Below are positions 1 through 11,561 of a stretch of 64,000 nt of DNA, one piece after another (position 1 is the stretch's first letter; every line of letters begins with the position of its first letter). The translations under genes and the position numbers were made by a program. Origin of the DNA: JBBQFI01 sp038321775. Its GTDB lineage: Bacteria > Verrucomicrobiota > Verrucomicrobiia > Chthoniobacterales > UBA10450. The notes beneath the pieces were generated by a model that saw only the letters and a list, made by a program, of their open reading frames with translations, was not told where the DNA came from and did no database searches. The stretch is from assembly GCA_038321775.1 (NCBI GenBank), contig JBBQFI010000007.1, forward strand, positions 1 to 64,000, read 5' to 3'.

Positions 1-1
1 A

Positions 2-1657
2 ACAAAGATCGAACTCGCGCCCGACAGCTCGACGGAAATCGTCTTCTTTCTCGGCGAAACCGCCAACAAGGAAGAGGCGCTGGCATTGATCAAACGCTAC
101 CGCGCGGCCGATCTCGACGCCGTCTTCAAGGAAGCGACCGGCCTTTGGGACGAAATCCTCGGCACCGTACAGGTGAAGACGCCTGACCGCGCGATGGATC
201 TGCTGCTCAATCGCTGGCTCCTTTATCAGACGCTCGTCTGCCGCATCTGGGCGCGCGCCGCGTTCTATCAAGCGAGCGGCGCTTATGGCTTCCGCGATCA
301 ACTTCAGGACGTGATGGCGCTGAGTGTCTCCAAGTCGCAGATCACGCGCGAACACCTCCTGCGCGCAGCGGCGCGGCAATTCGTCGAAGGCGATGTGCAG
401 CACTGGTGGCTACCGCCATTAGGTCAGGGCGTGCGAACGCGCATCTCCGACGACCGGCTTTGGCTGCCCTTTGTCACCGCGCAATACATCGAGGTCACGG
501 GCGATGTCGGCGCGCTCGATGAACTCATCCCATTCCTCGACGGCGCGGTCTTGAAACCTGACGAACAAGAATCGTTCTTCCAACCCGCCGTTTCCGCCAA
601 AACGGGAACGCTCTTCGAACATTGCGCGCGCGCACTCGAAACCAGTCTCGCTGTCGGCGCGCACGGTCTGCCGCTGATCGGCGCCGGCGATTGGAACGAC
701 GGGATGAATCGCGTGGGCGTCGGCGGAAAAGGCGAGAGTATCTGGCTCGGATGGTTCCTGCATGCCGCGCTTTCGCGCTTTGCGCCGCTGGCCGATGGTC
801 GCGGCGAGAAAACGCTGAGCGAAAATTGGCGTCAACACGCCGCCAAAATTGGCGCGGCCCTTGAGCGTGATGGCTGGGACGGCGCCTGGTATCGTCGCGC
901 CTATTTCGACGACGGCACACCGCTTGGTTCGCATGGCGACGCCGAGTGCCGCATCGATTCGATCGCCCAGTCATGGGCCGTCATTTCCGGCGCCGCGGAA
1001 AAGAGTCACGCCGCCACCGCCATGGCTGCCGTAAACGAACAGCTCGTCTCGCGCGACGACGAACTGGTCATGCTCTTCACTCCGCCGTTCAATCAGACGC
1101 CGCTCGATCCCGGTTACATCAAGCGCTATCCGCCCGGCATCCGCGAAAACGGCGGTCAATACACCCATGCGGCGGCGTGGTCCGTCATCGCCTTTGCCCT
1201 CCTCGGCGACGGCGACAAAGCCGGCGAGTTGTTTTCCATCCTGAACCCGATCAATCACGCCCGCACCCGCGCGGAGATTTTCCGCTACAAAGTCGAGCCC
1301 TACGTCGTCAGTGCCGATGTTTACACCGAGTCATCCCACGTCGGCCGCGGCGGCTGGACTTGGTACACCGGCTCAGCCGGCTGGATGTATCGCGCCGGAC
1401 TTGAATCGATTCTCGGCTTCCGCCTCAAGGGGACGAAACTCCTCATCGATCCCTGCATTCCAAAATCGTGGCCCGGCTTCGAGATCGCGTTCCAATATCA
1501 TTCCGCGAAATACGAAATCGCGGTGACCAATCCTCGCAACGTCAGCCGCGGAGTCTTGAGTCTTTCTTTAGATGGCGACTACTTGCATCCCGGAGTAGCG
1601 CAGATCCCCTTATCGGATGACGGCGCAATCCACAAAGTTGAGATTATCTTAGGCTAA
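2..1657 (+). CDS. Cyclic beta-1,2-glucan synthase-like protein, C-terminal GH94 domain (5' end outside window)
   Basis: The reading frame is open to the first base of the window, so this is the C-terminal part (about 551 residues) of a larger protein. The block GLPLIGAGDWNDGMNR, encoded near 667-711, is the hallmark of GH94 phosphorylase domains and carries the family's catalytic acid Asp. The residues around it (GKGESIWLGWF) resemble the C-terminal domain of NdvB/ChvB cyclic glucan synthases rather than free cellobiose phosphorylases. In that family this domain controls glucan chain length by phosphorolysis, while the GT84 and cyclisation domains lie upstream. Those domains are outside the window, so a stand-alone GH94 phosphorylase cannot be excluded. 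The gene ends at TAA without an obvious hairpin. Confidence 0.8.
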   Translation, partial: TKIELAPDSSTEIVFFLGETANKEEALALIKRYRAADLDAVFKEATGLWDEILGTVQVKTPDRAMDLLLNRWLLYQTLVCRIWARAAFYQASGAYGFRDQLQDVMALSVSKSQITREHLLRAAARQFVEGDVQHWWLPPLGQGVRTRISDDRLWLPFVTAQYIEVTGDVGALDELIPFLDGAVLKPDEQESFFQPAVSAKTGTLFEHCARALETSLAVGAHGLPLIGAGDWNDGMNRVGVGGKGESIWLGWFLHAALSRFAPLADGRGEKTLSENWRQHAAKIGAALERDGWDGAWYRRAYFDDGTPLGSHGDAECRIDSIAQSWAVISGAAEKSHAATAMAAVNEQLVSRDDELVMLFTPPFNQTPLDPGYIKRYPPGIRENGGQYTHAAAWSVIAFALLGDGDKAGELFSILNPINHARTRAEIFRYKVEPYVVSADVYTESSHVGRGGWTWYTGSAGWMYRAGLESILGFRLKGTKLLIDPCIPKSWPGFEIAFQYHSAKYEIAVTNPRNVSRGVLSLSLDGDYLHPGVAQIPLSDDGAIHKVEIILG

Positions 1658-1779
1658 AGAAATCGAGATTTACAAAATGCTTCACATTGGAAGCGAGGAT
1701 TCACGGGCTTGGAGGAAGACATCTCGCAGTCAAAATCGGTAGCGTATCTCGTAATCGGTGCTTAGCGCCTAGTAAGGAT

Positions 1780-1822
1780 TTCGGTTAAGAGTAAATTGCT
1801 CTACCAATTGAGCTAGCAGCGT
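1780..1822 (-). pseudogene. tRNA 5'-half fragment (Lys-like, degenerate)
   Basis: Read on the minus strand, the D-arm AGCTCAATTGGTAGAGCA matches the tRNA consensus. It is preceded by TA at positions 8-9 and followed by CTCTTAA, which would be an anticodon loop with CTT (Lys). The anticodon stem does not pair well and no T-arm (GGTTCGAATCC type) or matching acceptor 3' strand follows. It is therefore a relic of a tRNA gene, perhaps left by an integration or recombination event. Confidence 0.55.
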
Positions 1823-1889
1823 AAATTGAGATTGCCGATCGGAGCGGTTTTGCAATTTGTCTGATCTCCATCGCTAGTGTTTTCCAGCG

Positions 1890-4800
1890 ATGGATTCAAA
1901 GTCACTTGATTTGCTTCAGCTGTTTAAATTCGCCTTCCTCTTGTTTGCGATTTTGACGGGCTCCTACGGCCAAACCGCAGCTGCCACGGAACTCGATCGC
2001 GATTTCAAACAGGCGTTGCACTGGCGCAACATTGGGCCATTTCGCGGCGGACGAACGCGCGTGATCGCGGGCGTTCCCTCGCAGCCGAATGTATTTTACA
2101 TGGCGCAGGTCAACGGCGGTGTTCTTAAGACGAACGATTACGGGCGAACCTGGACGCCGATATTTGACGATCAGCCGACAGGTTCGGTCGGTGCGATTGC
2201 GGTAGCGGTTTCAAATCCGGCAATAATCTACGTCGGAAGCGGCGAGGGTTTACACCGCCCCGATTTATCGATCGGCGACGGTATTTACAAATCGAGTGAC
2301 GCCGGCAAGACGTGGACACATCTCGGCTTGCGCGATGGCCAGCAGATCGCGCAGATCGCAATTGATCCGCGCAATGCAGATCGCGTTTTCGTCGCTGTCG
2401 CCGGCCATCCTTACGGTCCGAATAAAGAACGCGGAATTTTTCTTTCGGCCGATGGCGGCAAGACTTTCGCGAAGTCTCTTTATCGCGACGAAAATATCGG
2501 CGGCGCGGACGTCCAGATCGATCCGTCGAATCCCGAGATTGTTTACGCGTCGCTTTGGGAAGCGCGAGAAGGCCCGTGGGAAAATGGAAGCTGGAATGGC
2601 GGTAACGGCGGAATCTTCAAGTCAATCGACGGCGGAAAAACCTGGAAGCAGCTTTCGAATGGTCTGCCTAACGAGATCGTGCAGGCGAATCTCGCCATCG
2701 CAGCGAGTTCGCCGAAAAGCTTGTTTGCCGCGGTTCAAGCGACGAAGGGCGGCGCTAAACTTTATCGTTCCGATGATGGCGGCGAACACTGGAAGGTAGC
2801 GACAGAGGATTCGCGCCCGGGATTGGCAATCGGCGGTGGCGATTTGCCGGTAGTGCGCTTCGATCCGAAAAACGACCAGATTGTTTATTCAGCGACGATT
2901 GTCTGTTGGAAGTCGACGGATGGTGGAAAGAAGTGGGAAGCGTTTCGCGGCGCGCCCGGTGGCGATGATTATCAAAACGTCTGGGTGAACCCGAACAACA
3001 CCGACATTGTTTTATTAGGCAGCGATCAGGGCGCGATCATCACCGTTAATGGCGGGAAAACCTGGAGCTCATGGTTCAATCAATCGACCGCGCAGCTTTA
3101 TCACGTCAGCGCGGACAACGCTTTTCCATATCGCGTTTGCAGTGGGCAGCAGGAAAGCGGCTCGGTTTGCATTTCGAGTCGAGGGAACGATGGCGAGATT
3201 ACTTTTCGCGACTGGCATCCGGTCGCGGCGGAAGAGTACGGCTATGTCGTGGCCGATCCGCTCGATCCCGACATTATTTATGGCGGCAAGCTGACGCGAT
3301 ACGATCGCCGCACGGGCCAGGCTCAAGAGATCCTCCCGAAACCATTTCGGTCTCCCGATTTTCGGATGCTCCGAACGCAACCGGTGATTTTTTCTCCGGT
3401 GGATCCGCATATTCTTTTCTTTGCCGCAAATACGTTGTGGAAAACACGCGATGGCGGACAGAACTGGGAGCAAATCAGTCCGGATTTGGCGCGCAAAACC
3501 TTCGACGTCCCGGCCACAGTCGGGAAATATCGTTCGCAGCCGACAGCTCAACCAACACCGCGCGGAGTGATTTACGCGGTGGCTCCGTCGCCACGCGATA
3601 TCAATCGAATTTGGGCGGGCACCGATGACGGTTTGATTCATGTCACAACCGACTCCGGGAAAACCTGGACTGACGTCACACCGCCGGCGCTTTCAGCCTG
3701 GCAAAAAATTTCGATCATTGAAGCGAGCCATTTCGACGCCAGCACAGCTTACGCTGCCGTGAACACGATGCGGCTCGACGATATGCGGCCCCACATCTAT
3801 CGAACGCGCGATGGAGGCAAAAGTTGGAACGAAATCGTGAAAGGAATTCCGGACGGACAAATCGTGAATGTCGTCCGTGAAGACACGCAACGAAAAGGTT
3901 TGCTCTTCGCCGGAACGGAGCGGGCCGTTTACATCTCGTTTGATGACGGTGAGAACTGGCAGCCTTTGCGATTGAACATGCCCGCCACTTCGGTGCGCGA
4001 TTTAATCATCAAGGACGACGACGTGGTCGTGGCGACACACGGGCGCGGGTTTTGGATTTTGGATGACATCACACCTTTGCGACAAATCGATCCGAACAAT
4101 CGGGCAACGATTCTCTTCAAACCGCAAACTGCATTGCGCGTTCGCGCGAGCTTAAACTCTGATACTCCCATCCCACCGGACGAACCCGCGGGAGAGAATC
4201 CGCCGGATGGGGCGCTTATTGATTACTATCTCGCGGAGAATTCGTCAGGTCCGGTCACTCTGGAAATAAAAGATAAAGCCGGGAGCGTTGTGCGCCGCTA
4301 TTCCAACACAGATAAACCCGAGGCGAGCGATCCGAAGTTGAAGGTCCCGGCTTATTGGCTGCGACCGAATCAGACGTTGTCCAACAAACAGGGAATGCAC
4401 CGTTTTCTTTGGGACATTCATTATGCGCCTGTTGCCGGCCTCGAGCCCGAGTATCCAATCTCCGCGGTCTTTCACGAGACTGCACCCGCAGCGACGTCGC
4501 CGTGGGCGGTCCCGGGGGATTATTCGGTCACTTTAGCCGCCGGCGGAAAGAATTATACAAGCTCGCTCACGGTCCATCTGGATCCGCGCGTTAAAGTTTC
4601 GCCTAACGATTTAATACGCCAATTCGAATTGAGTAAGAAACTTTACGATACCCGCCCGTCCCTTGAATCGATCAACAATCGTCTTGTCGCACTGGGCAAG
4701 GAACTCGAAAAGGCTAAAGAACGTGTCGGTCAAAATTCCATCGCGACGAAACTCGATGCGCTCAGGAAAAAACTGCAGGAGATCGCAGACCTTCCTCCCA

Positions 4801-5048
4801 GTGGACGCCCGAGCGCCGAACTCAATCTCGCGCTTCTCGATAAATTAAAAACTCTCTTCGCCAACACCGAAGGAGTCGATGCTGCGCCTACGCCTACGAT
4901 CGAAAGAGCCGTGGCCGACGTTCAAGCTCAATCACAAACGACAATGCAACGATGGCAGCAGATTGAATCGCAGGATTTGCCCCAATTGAATCGCGAACTC
5001 GAGGCGGGTGGTTTCGGGAAATTAGAGATGAAGGAAGCAAGGGAATAG
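1890..5048 (+). CDS. Exported Asp-box (BNR/sortilin-like) beta-propeller protein
   Basis: 1052 residues. A hydrophobic N-terminal segment (about residues 8-32) looks like a signal peptide. Many repeats of the S-x-D-x-G-x-T-W Asp-box type follow, for example SSDAGKTW, SIDGGKTW, SDDGGEHW, STDGGKKW, TRDGGQNW, TTDSGKTW and TRDGGKSW, which indicate one or two beta-propellers over roughly residues 45-740. The C-terminal 250 residues contain a beta-rich region and then a charged helical segment (about 930-1040) of coiled-coil character. Proteins of this build are often annotated as glycosyl hydrolases or VPS10-like, but no catalytic residues can be assigned, so the substrate is unknown. It probably acts in the periplasm or outside the cell. 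Two CCTAACGA motifs lie inside it. Confidence 0.75.
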   Translation: MDSKSLDLLQLFKFAFLLFAILTGSYGQTAAATELDRDFKQALHWRNIGPFRGGRTRVIAGVPSQPNVFYMAQVNGGVLKTNDYGRTWTPIFDDQPTGSVGAIAVAVSNPAIIYVGSGEGLHRPDLSIGDGIYKSSDAGKTWTHLGLRDGQQIAQIAIDPRNADRVFVAVAGHPYGPNKERGIFLSADGGKTFAKSLYRDENIGGADVQIDPSNPEIVYASLWEAREGPWENGSWNGGNGGIFKSIDGGKTWKQLSNGLPNEIVQANLAIAASSPKSLFAAVQATKGGAKLYRSDDGGEHWKVATEDSRPGLAIGGGDLPVVRFDPKNDQIVYSATIVCWKSTDGGKKWEAFRGAPGGDDYQNVWVNPNNTDIVLLGSDQGAIITVNGGKTWSSWFNQSTAQLYHVSADNAFPYRVCSGQQESGSVCISSRGNDGEITFRDWHPVAAEEYGYVVADPLDPDIIYGGKLTRYDRRTGQAQEILPKPFRSPDFRMLRTQPVIFSPVDPHILFFAANTLWKTRDGGQNWEQISPDLARKTFDVPATVGKYRSQPTAQPTPRGVIYAVAPSPRDINRIWAGTDDGLIHVTTDSGKTWTDVTPPALSAWQKISIIEASHFDASTAYAAVNTMRLDDMRPHIYRTRDGGKSWNEIVKGIPDGQIVNVVREDTQRKGLLFAGTERAVYISFDDGENWQPLRLNMPATSVRDLIIKDDDVVVATHGRGFWILDDITPLRQIDPNNRATILFKPQTALRVRASLNSDTPIPPDEPAGENPPDGALIDYYLAENSSGPVTLEIKDKAGSVVRRYSNTDKPEASDPKLKVPAYWLRPNQTLSNKQGMHRFLWDIHYAPVAGLEPEYPISAVFHETAPAATSPWAVPGDYSVTLAAGGKNYTSSLTVHLDPRVKVSPNDLIRQFELSKKLYDTRPSLESINNRLVALGKELEKAKERVGQNSIATKLDALRKKLQEIADLPPSGRPSAELNLALLDKLKTLFANTEGVDAAPTPTIERAVADVQAQSQTTMQRWQQIESQDLPQLNRELEAGGFGKLEMKEARE

Positions 5049-5066
5049 CAGCCCTTACGATTTTTT

Positions 5067-6362
5067 GTGCATTCGTTTCATTACCGCGACGGGCGGCTTC
5101 TCTGTGAAGATGTCAGTCTGGACCGTGTGGCGGAGAAATTTGGCACTCCTCTCTATGTATATAGCGCGGGAACGCTTCTCGATCATTACCACCGGCTCGA
5201 TGCCGCGCTCGCGCCGCTCGATCATCTGATTTGTTATGCGGTCAAAGCGAATTCGAACCGCGCTATTCTCAATTTGCTCGTGCACGAAAACGCGGGGTTC
5301 GACATCGTTTCGGGTGGCGAACTTTATCGTGTGTTAGCGGCGGGCGGCGATCCGCAAAAATGCACTTTTGCCGGTGTCGGCAAATCGAGAGAGGAAATCG
5401 AGTACGCGCTCGAGCAGCGTGTCTACAGTTTCAATATCGAGAGCGAAGCGGAACTCGAGTACATCAATCGCATCGCGGCCGACAAAGGCGTGCGTGCGCC
5501 AATTGCCTTGCGTCTCAATCCCGATGTCGATTCCCACACGCATGAGTACATCTCCACCGGTTCGCATGAGAATAAATTCGGGATCGAGCTTGATCATGCC
5601 GCGTCGGTTTACGAGCGCGCCGCGAAAATGCGCCACATCGAAATTATCGGGGCGCAAATGCACATCGGATCTCAAATTACCGAGGCGCAGCCATTCGCGG
5701 AGGCGATCAGGAAAGTTGAGAAACTCGTTTGTGATTTGAAATCGAAATACGGCATCAAATTTTTCAGCATCGGCGGCGGTCTGGGCGTTGTTTATGAATC
5801 CTCGTTCGCCAGCGGCCGGAGTGGTTGGTGGAAGGAAATTAAGAACCAGAGCGCGTTATCGATTCAGCAATATGTCGATGCGATTTTGCCGATCCTGAAT
5901 GACCTGAAGTTGCAGACTCTGCTGGAGCCCGGGCGATTACTGGTTGGCAATGCCGGCGTTCTTCTCACGCGCGTTCGTTATATCAAACGCTCGGGCGAGA
6001 AAAATTTCGCCATTGTTGATGCGGGAATGAACGACTTGATTCGGCCGGCGCTTTATCACAGCTACCACGAGATTGTTTCAGTGCGGGAACCGCGGGACGC
6101 AGTTCGTGAAAAGGTCGATGTCGTTGGCCCCGTCTGCGAGAGCGGCGATTTCTTCGCGCTTGATCGGGAAATGCCGAAACTACGCGAGGGCGATCTGCTC
6201 GCGATCATGAGCGCGGGCGCTTACGGTTTTGTCATGGCTTCAAATTACAATTCGCGTCCACTGCCGGCTGAAGCACTCGTCCGCGGTGAGAGAGTCGCGC
6301 TCATCCGCAAACGGCAAACGCGGGAAGATCTGGTGCGCGATGAGATCGAGCCTGAGTGGTAG
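5067..6362 (+). CDS. lysA: Diaminopimelate decarboxylase
   Basis: 431 residues. Converts meso-diaminopimelate to lysine with PLP in the cytoplasm. Visible family landmarks are the PLP lysine in CYAVKAN (near residue 60), HIGSQI, the glycine loop GGGLGV, EPGRLLVGNAG and the partner-subunit cysteine in GPVCESGDFF. The length is normal for alanine-racemase-fold decarboxylases. The start is GTG at 5067, 18 bases after the preceding stop; no good Shine-Dalgarno is seen. It is transcribed with the upstream Asp-box gene only by proximity and converges with rpmH. Confidence 0.93.
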   Translation: MHSFHYRDGRLLCEDVSLDRVAEKFGTPLYVYSAGTLLDHYHRLDAALAPLDHLICYAVKANSNRAILNLLVHENAGFDIVSGGELYRVLAAGGDPQKCTFAGVGKSREEIEYALEQRVYSFNIESEAELEYINRIAADKGVRAPIALRLNPDVDSHTHEYISTGSHENKFGIELDHAASVYERAAKMRHIEIIGAQMHIGSQITEAQPFAEAIRKVEKLVCDLKSKYGIKFFSIGGGLGVVYESSFASGRSGWWKEIKNQSALSIQQYVDAILPILNDLKLQTLLEPGRLLVGNAGVLLTRVRYIKRSGEKNFAIVDAGMNDLIRPALYHSYHEIVSVREPRDAVREKVDVVGPVCESGDFFALDREMPKLREGDLLAIMSAGAYGFVMASNYNSRPLPAEALVRGERVALIRKRQTREDLVRDEIEPEW

Positions 6363-6398
6363 GAATTACCGCGTCGGCAATCGTCAACGATTGAAAAA

Positions 6399-6572
6399 TT
6401 ACGCCTGCGTGTGCCGCGCGTAAGGGATTTCCACGCCTTTCGGCAACAAACGCTTGCGTCCGTGCTGGCGCCGGCGCGCGAGCGTGGCCCGGCCGCCTTT
6501 CGTCTTCATACGCGCGCGGAAACCGTGCTGGCGTTTGCGCGTGCGTTTCGATGCCTGATAAGTCCGTTTCAT
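6399..6572 (-). CDS. rpmH: 50S ribosomal protein L34
   Basis: A 57-residue gene. The translation begins MKRTYQASKRTRKRQHGFRA and continues RMKTKGGRATLARRR, which is the near-invariant L34 sequence. The tail after GRKRLLPKG is about ten residues longer than in E. coli. L34 sits at the base of the 50S subunit. The usual downstream partner rnpA is absent here: the next gene on that side is lysA on the opposite strand, 36 bases away. Confidence 0.95.
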   Translation of the reverse strand: MKRTYQASKRTRKRQHGFRARMKTKGGRATLARRRQHGRKRLLPKGVEIPYARHTQA

Positions 6573-6679
6573 ACCGCGAATTGAGAGCGGCTAAACTAGG
6601 GTGGCGGGCTCCGTTGTCAATCGCAGACCGCTCCTCTGCAATGCAGGTTTGCTACCGCGTTGCCTTTGTGGAATAACCA

Positions 6680-7171
6680 ATGCGCATGAGCGATGTCGTG
6701 ATCGAGCCCGCGACGGCCGAAGACCTGGATGATCTCTCCGATCTGCTGGGCGAGCTGTTCAGTCACGAAAAGGATTTCCGGCCCGATAAGACAAAACAAC
6801 TGCGCGGATTGCAGCTGATTTTCGAAGAACCCAATCGCGGCCGCGTTTTTGTGCTACGTCGGAACCGCATCATCGTGGGAATGATCAATCTGCTCTTCAC
6901 CATCAGCACGGCCGAGGGCGGTTTGGTGATGCTGTTGGAAGATCTCGTCGTGCACGACTCGTATCGCGAAGCTGGTTACGGTTCCATGTTGCTCGAATAC
7001 GCGATTAATTTCGCGAAGCAGAAGAATTTCCTGCGCATCACGTTGTTAACCGATCGACCGGAAATGCGTTCCCAGAATTTCTTTCGCCGTCACGGTTTCA
7101 CAGAATCGCACATGCTTCCGATGCGATTGCTTATTTCTCCGGAGACTCGCTCCGGGGACGTCCTGCATTAG
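6680..7171 (+). CDS. GNAT family N-acetyltransferase
   Basis: 163 residues (157 if the ATG at 6686 is used). The order beta-alpha with LLEDLVVHDSYREAGYGSMLLEYA matches GNAT motif A, in which the R-x-x-G-Y-G loop binds the acetyl-CoA pyrophosphate. The later NFFRRHGFTES is motif B. The substrate cannot be predicted. It is divergent from rpmH (107 bases between starts) and its stop lies 3 bases from the stop of the convergent aminopeptidase gene. Confidence 0.8.
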   Translation: MRMSDVVIEPATAEDLDDLSDLLGELFSHEKDFRPDKTKQLRGLQLIFEEPNRGRVFVLRRNRIIVGMINLLFTISTAEGGLVMLLEDLVVHDSYREAGYGSMLLEYAINFAKQKNFLRITLLTDRPEMRSQNFFRRHGFTESHMLPMRLLISPETRSGDVLH

Positions 7172-7174
7172 ACG

Positions 7175-9877
<2,703 letters not shown>

Positions 9878-9962
9878 CCTCCACTAAACTGCGAACCTGG
9901 CTTGTTTGGCAAGTCCGGGACTTGGCTGCGCGAGAATTTCCCTAACGAGCAGCGATCGTCGC

Positions 9963-10403
9963 TTATTGCACGACAAGCAGCAACAACAACTGACCGTTGC
10001 CGACCTGCGGGCCCTTGATCACAAGCGGACTGCGCTTGCTCAACTTCGCTTCAGTCTCGAGCAACAATTTCTTCTCCTGGAACAATTGGAGATCGAGCAA
10101 ATAGCCGGAGCTGCTCGCACCTTTCGAATCAACATGCAGCGAAAAGTATTTGCTCGACGCCATCCAGTCTTCGTCGCCTTTTTCCAGCCGCTTGTTCGAC
10201 TGGCCGATAAGCTTGAATTGATTGTAACCGAACAATTCCTTCAGCGTTTCTTCGATTCGACTGAGCTCCGGCGGTGTCGGTTCCGGTTTCGCCACATTGT
10301 TAGCGATGACGATGCCGCTCCAGACATTTTCGCTCGCAGACGCGGTGCCGCTTAACATCAGCGCGAGAGCAGCGCTGAATATAAAAAGCAGACCAGGGCG
10401 CAT
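9963..10403 (-). CDS. Small exported protein of unknown function, sigma-operon member
   Basis: 146 residues from ATG at 10403, chosen because a longer frame would overlap the preceding anti-sigma gene and lacks a signal peptide at its start. The N-terminus (MRPGLLFIFSAALALMLSG) is a clear signal peptide. The rest contains a mixed alpha/beta segment (ELFGYNQFKLIG, SGYLLDLQLFQEKKLLLETE) ending in a hydrophobic strand. No family is recognised. It starts 4 bases after the stop of the putative anti-sigma gene, so it is probably co-transcribed with it and may be a periplasmic sensor or target of that system. Confidence 0.65.
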   Translation of the reverse strand: MRPGLLFIFSAALALMLSGTASASENVWSGIVIANNVAKPEPTPPELSRIEETLKELFGYNQFKLIGQSNKRLEKGDEDWMASSKYFSLHVDSKGASSSGYLLDLQLFQEKKLLLETEAKLSKRSPLVIKGPQVGNGQLLLLLVVQ

Positions 10404-10407
10404 TAAT

Positions 10408-10923
10408 TTATTTGGCGGCGTATTCGGCCGGAAGAGTTTGGAGACCATCTACCCAGAGGACAGTGACCTTGTCTTCCTTGGCTTGAAACATTGAGATGGT
10501 CGCGTTCGGACCAAGCGCGGGATCAACGCGCGCGTTTAAAATCTGAGAGAGATATTGCGATTGGTCGGCTGGTTCCTTGTTACGCATAACGAAAAACGTG
10601 CAGACCACGAAGAGCGCCAGTGCCGTCGCTCCCGTCCAAAACAGGCGGCCAATCGACCAGGAAAACCCCGGCCGTGGGCTTTCATCGCGCTTGGTTATGC
10701 TTTCTGCTTCGATTTGTCCGCGTAGTTGATGATTGAAAAACTCTTCGTTCCCCATCGCGCGTGCGGAAAGTTCTCGTTTGAGCAGGGTGCCGAGTTTTTG
10801 CGCCTCAATCTTTTCCGCTTCGGCGGCGGCACGGTCCGGCAGCGACGCTTCGAACTCCGCGAGATCTTTCCCGCGCAACTCGCCGTCGAGCCAGGCTGTC
10901 CATTTTTCCTCAAACGTTTTCAT
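10408..10923 (-). CDS. Putative membrane-bound anti-sigma factor
   Basis: 171 residues from the ATG at 10923, which has GAGAG six bases upstream; an in-frame ATG at 10929 adds two residues. The N-terminal 60 residues (EEKWTAWLDGELRGKDLAEF, then LPDRAAAEAEK) resemble anti-sigma domains lacking the zinc cysteines. One transmembrane helix follows (GATALALFVVCTFFV, about residue 95-110) and then a periplasmic tail of about 60 residues. The start overlaps the end of the sigma factor gene by 14 bases, the usual translational coupling of an ECF sigma factor to its antagonist. Identity is inferred from context and topology. Confidence 0.7.
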   Translation of the reverse strand: MKTFEEKWTAWLDGELRGKDLAEFEASLPDRAAAEAEKIEAQKLGTLLKRELSARAMGNEEFFNHQLRGQIEAESITKRDESPRPGFSWSIGRLFWTGATALALFVVCTFFVMRNKEPADQSQYLSQILNARVDPALGPNATISMFQAKEDKVTVLWVDGLQTLPAEYAAK

Positions 10924-11554
10924 AAACATCTCTCAATAGATTCTGCAATTTCTTGCGCGCATAAAACAAGCGCGACATCACCGTGCCAATGGAACACTCC
11001 AGCGCTTCCGCGATTTCGTGATACTGCATTCCCTCGGTCTCCTTCATCAAAATCACCGCGCGATGTTCGGGCGAAAGTTCCTTGATCGCCTCGTCAATGC
11101 GCGCGCGGATTTCATTTTGTTCCATCCGCTGAAACGGCAATGCGTCCGCTTTCGGAACCGTCCGCGATCCGGGCTCGATGGTTTTCAATTCAATCGAGTC
11201 ATCGAATTCCGCACCCGTTCCTTTCACTTGTTTTTTTCGGAGCCAATCAATCGTCACATTCGTCACGATGCGGTACATCCAGGTGTAAAATGACGATTGC
11301 CCACGAAAGCGCGCGATCGATTTCCACGCTTTGATGAAGCTATCTTGAGCCAGATCCCAGGCATCCTGCTCGTTATGCACCATGTTATAAATCATACCAA
11401 AAATTCGCTGACGATAGCGGGTGACCAGTTGGTCGAACGCGTCGGTGTCGCCGGCCTGGCATCTTTTAACCAGGTCCAGCTCCGACACATCGGCCTCTGC
11501 CGGAGTCGCTTCCGTTTGCATTAATTTGGACGGACTGGCCGTTATTTCATTCAA
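10910..11554 (-). CDS. ECF (RpoE-like) RNA polymerase sigma factor
   Basis: 214 residues. Region 2 is visible as LVTRYRQRIFGMIYNMV, then DAWDLAQDSFIKAWKSIARF and SSFYTWMYRIVTNVTIDWLR (-10 recognition). Region 4 is ELSPEHRAVILMKETEGMQY followed by HEIAEALECSIGTVMSRLFY (helix-turn-helix, -35 recognition). Region 3 is absent, as expected for group 4 factors. It begins 7 bases after the stop of an unknown upstream gene and overlaps the downstream anti-sigma gene, giving an operon of unknown protein, sigma, anti-sigma and secreted protein. Confidence 0.93.
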   Translation of the reverse strand: MNEITASPSKLMQTEATPAEADVSELDLVKRCQAGDTDAFDQLVTRYRQRIFGMIYNMVHNEQDAWDLAQDSFIKAWKSIARFRGQSSFYTWMYRIVTNVTIDWLRKKQVKGTGAEFDDSIELKTIEPGSRTVPKADALPFQRMEQNEIRARIDEAIKELSPEHRAVILMKETEGMQYHEIAEALECSIGTVMSRLFYARKKLQNLLRDVYENV

Positions 11555-11561
11555 TGGCTGC

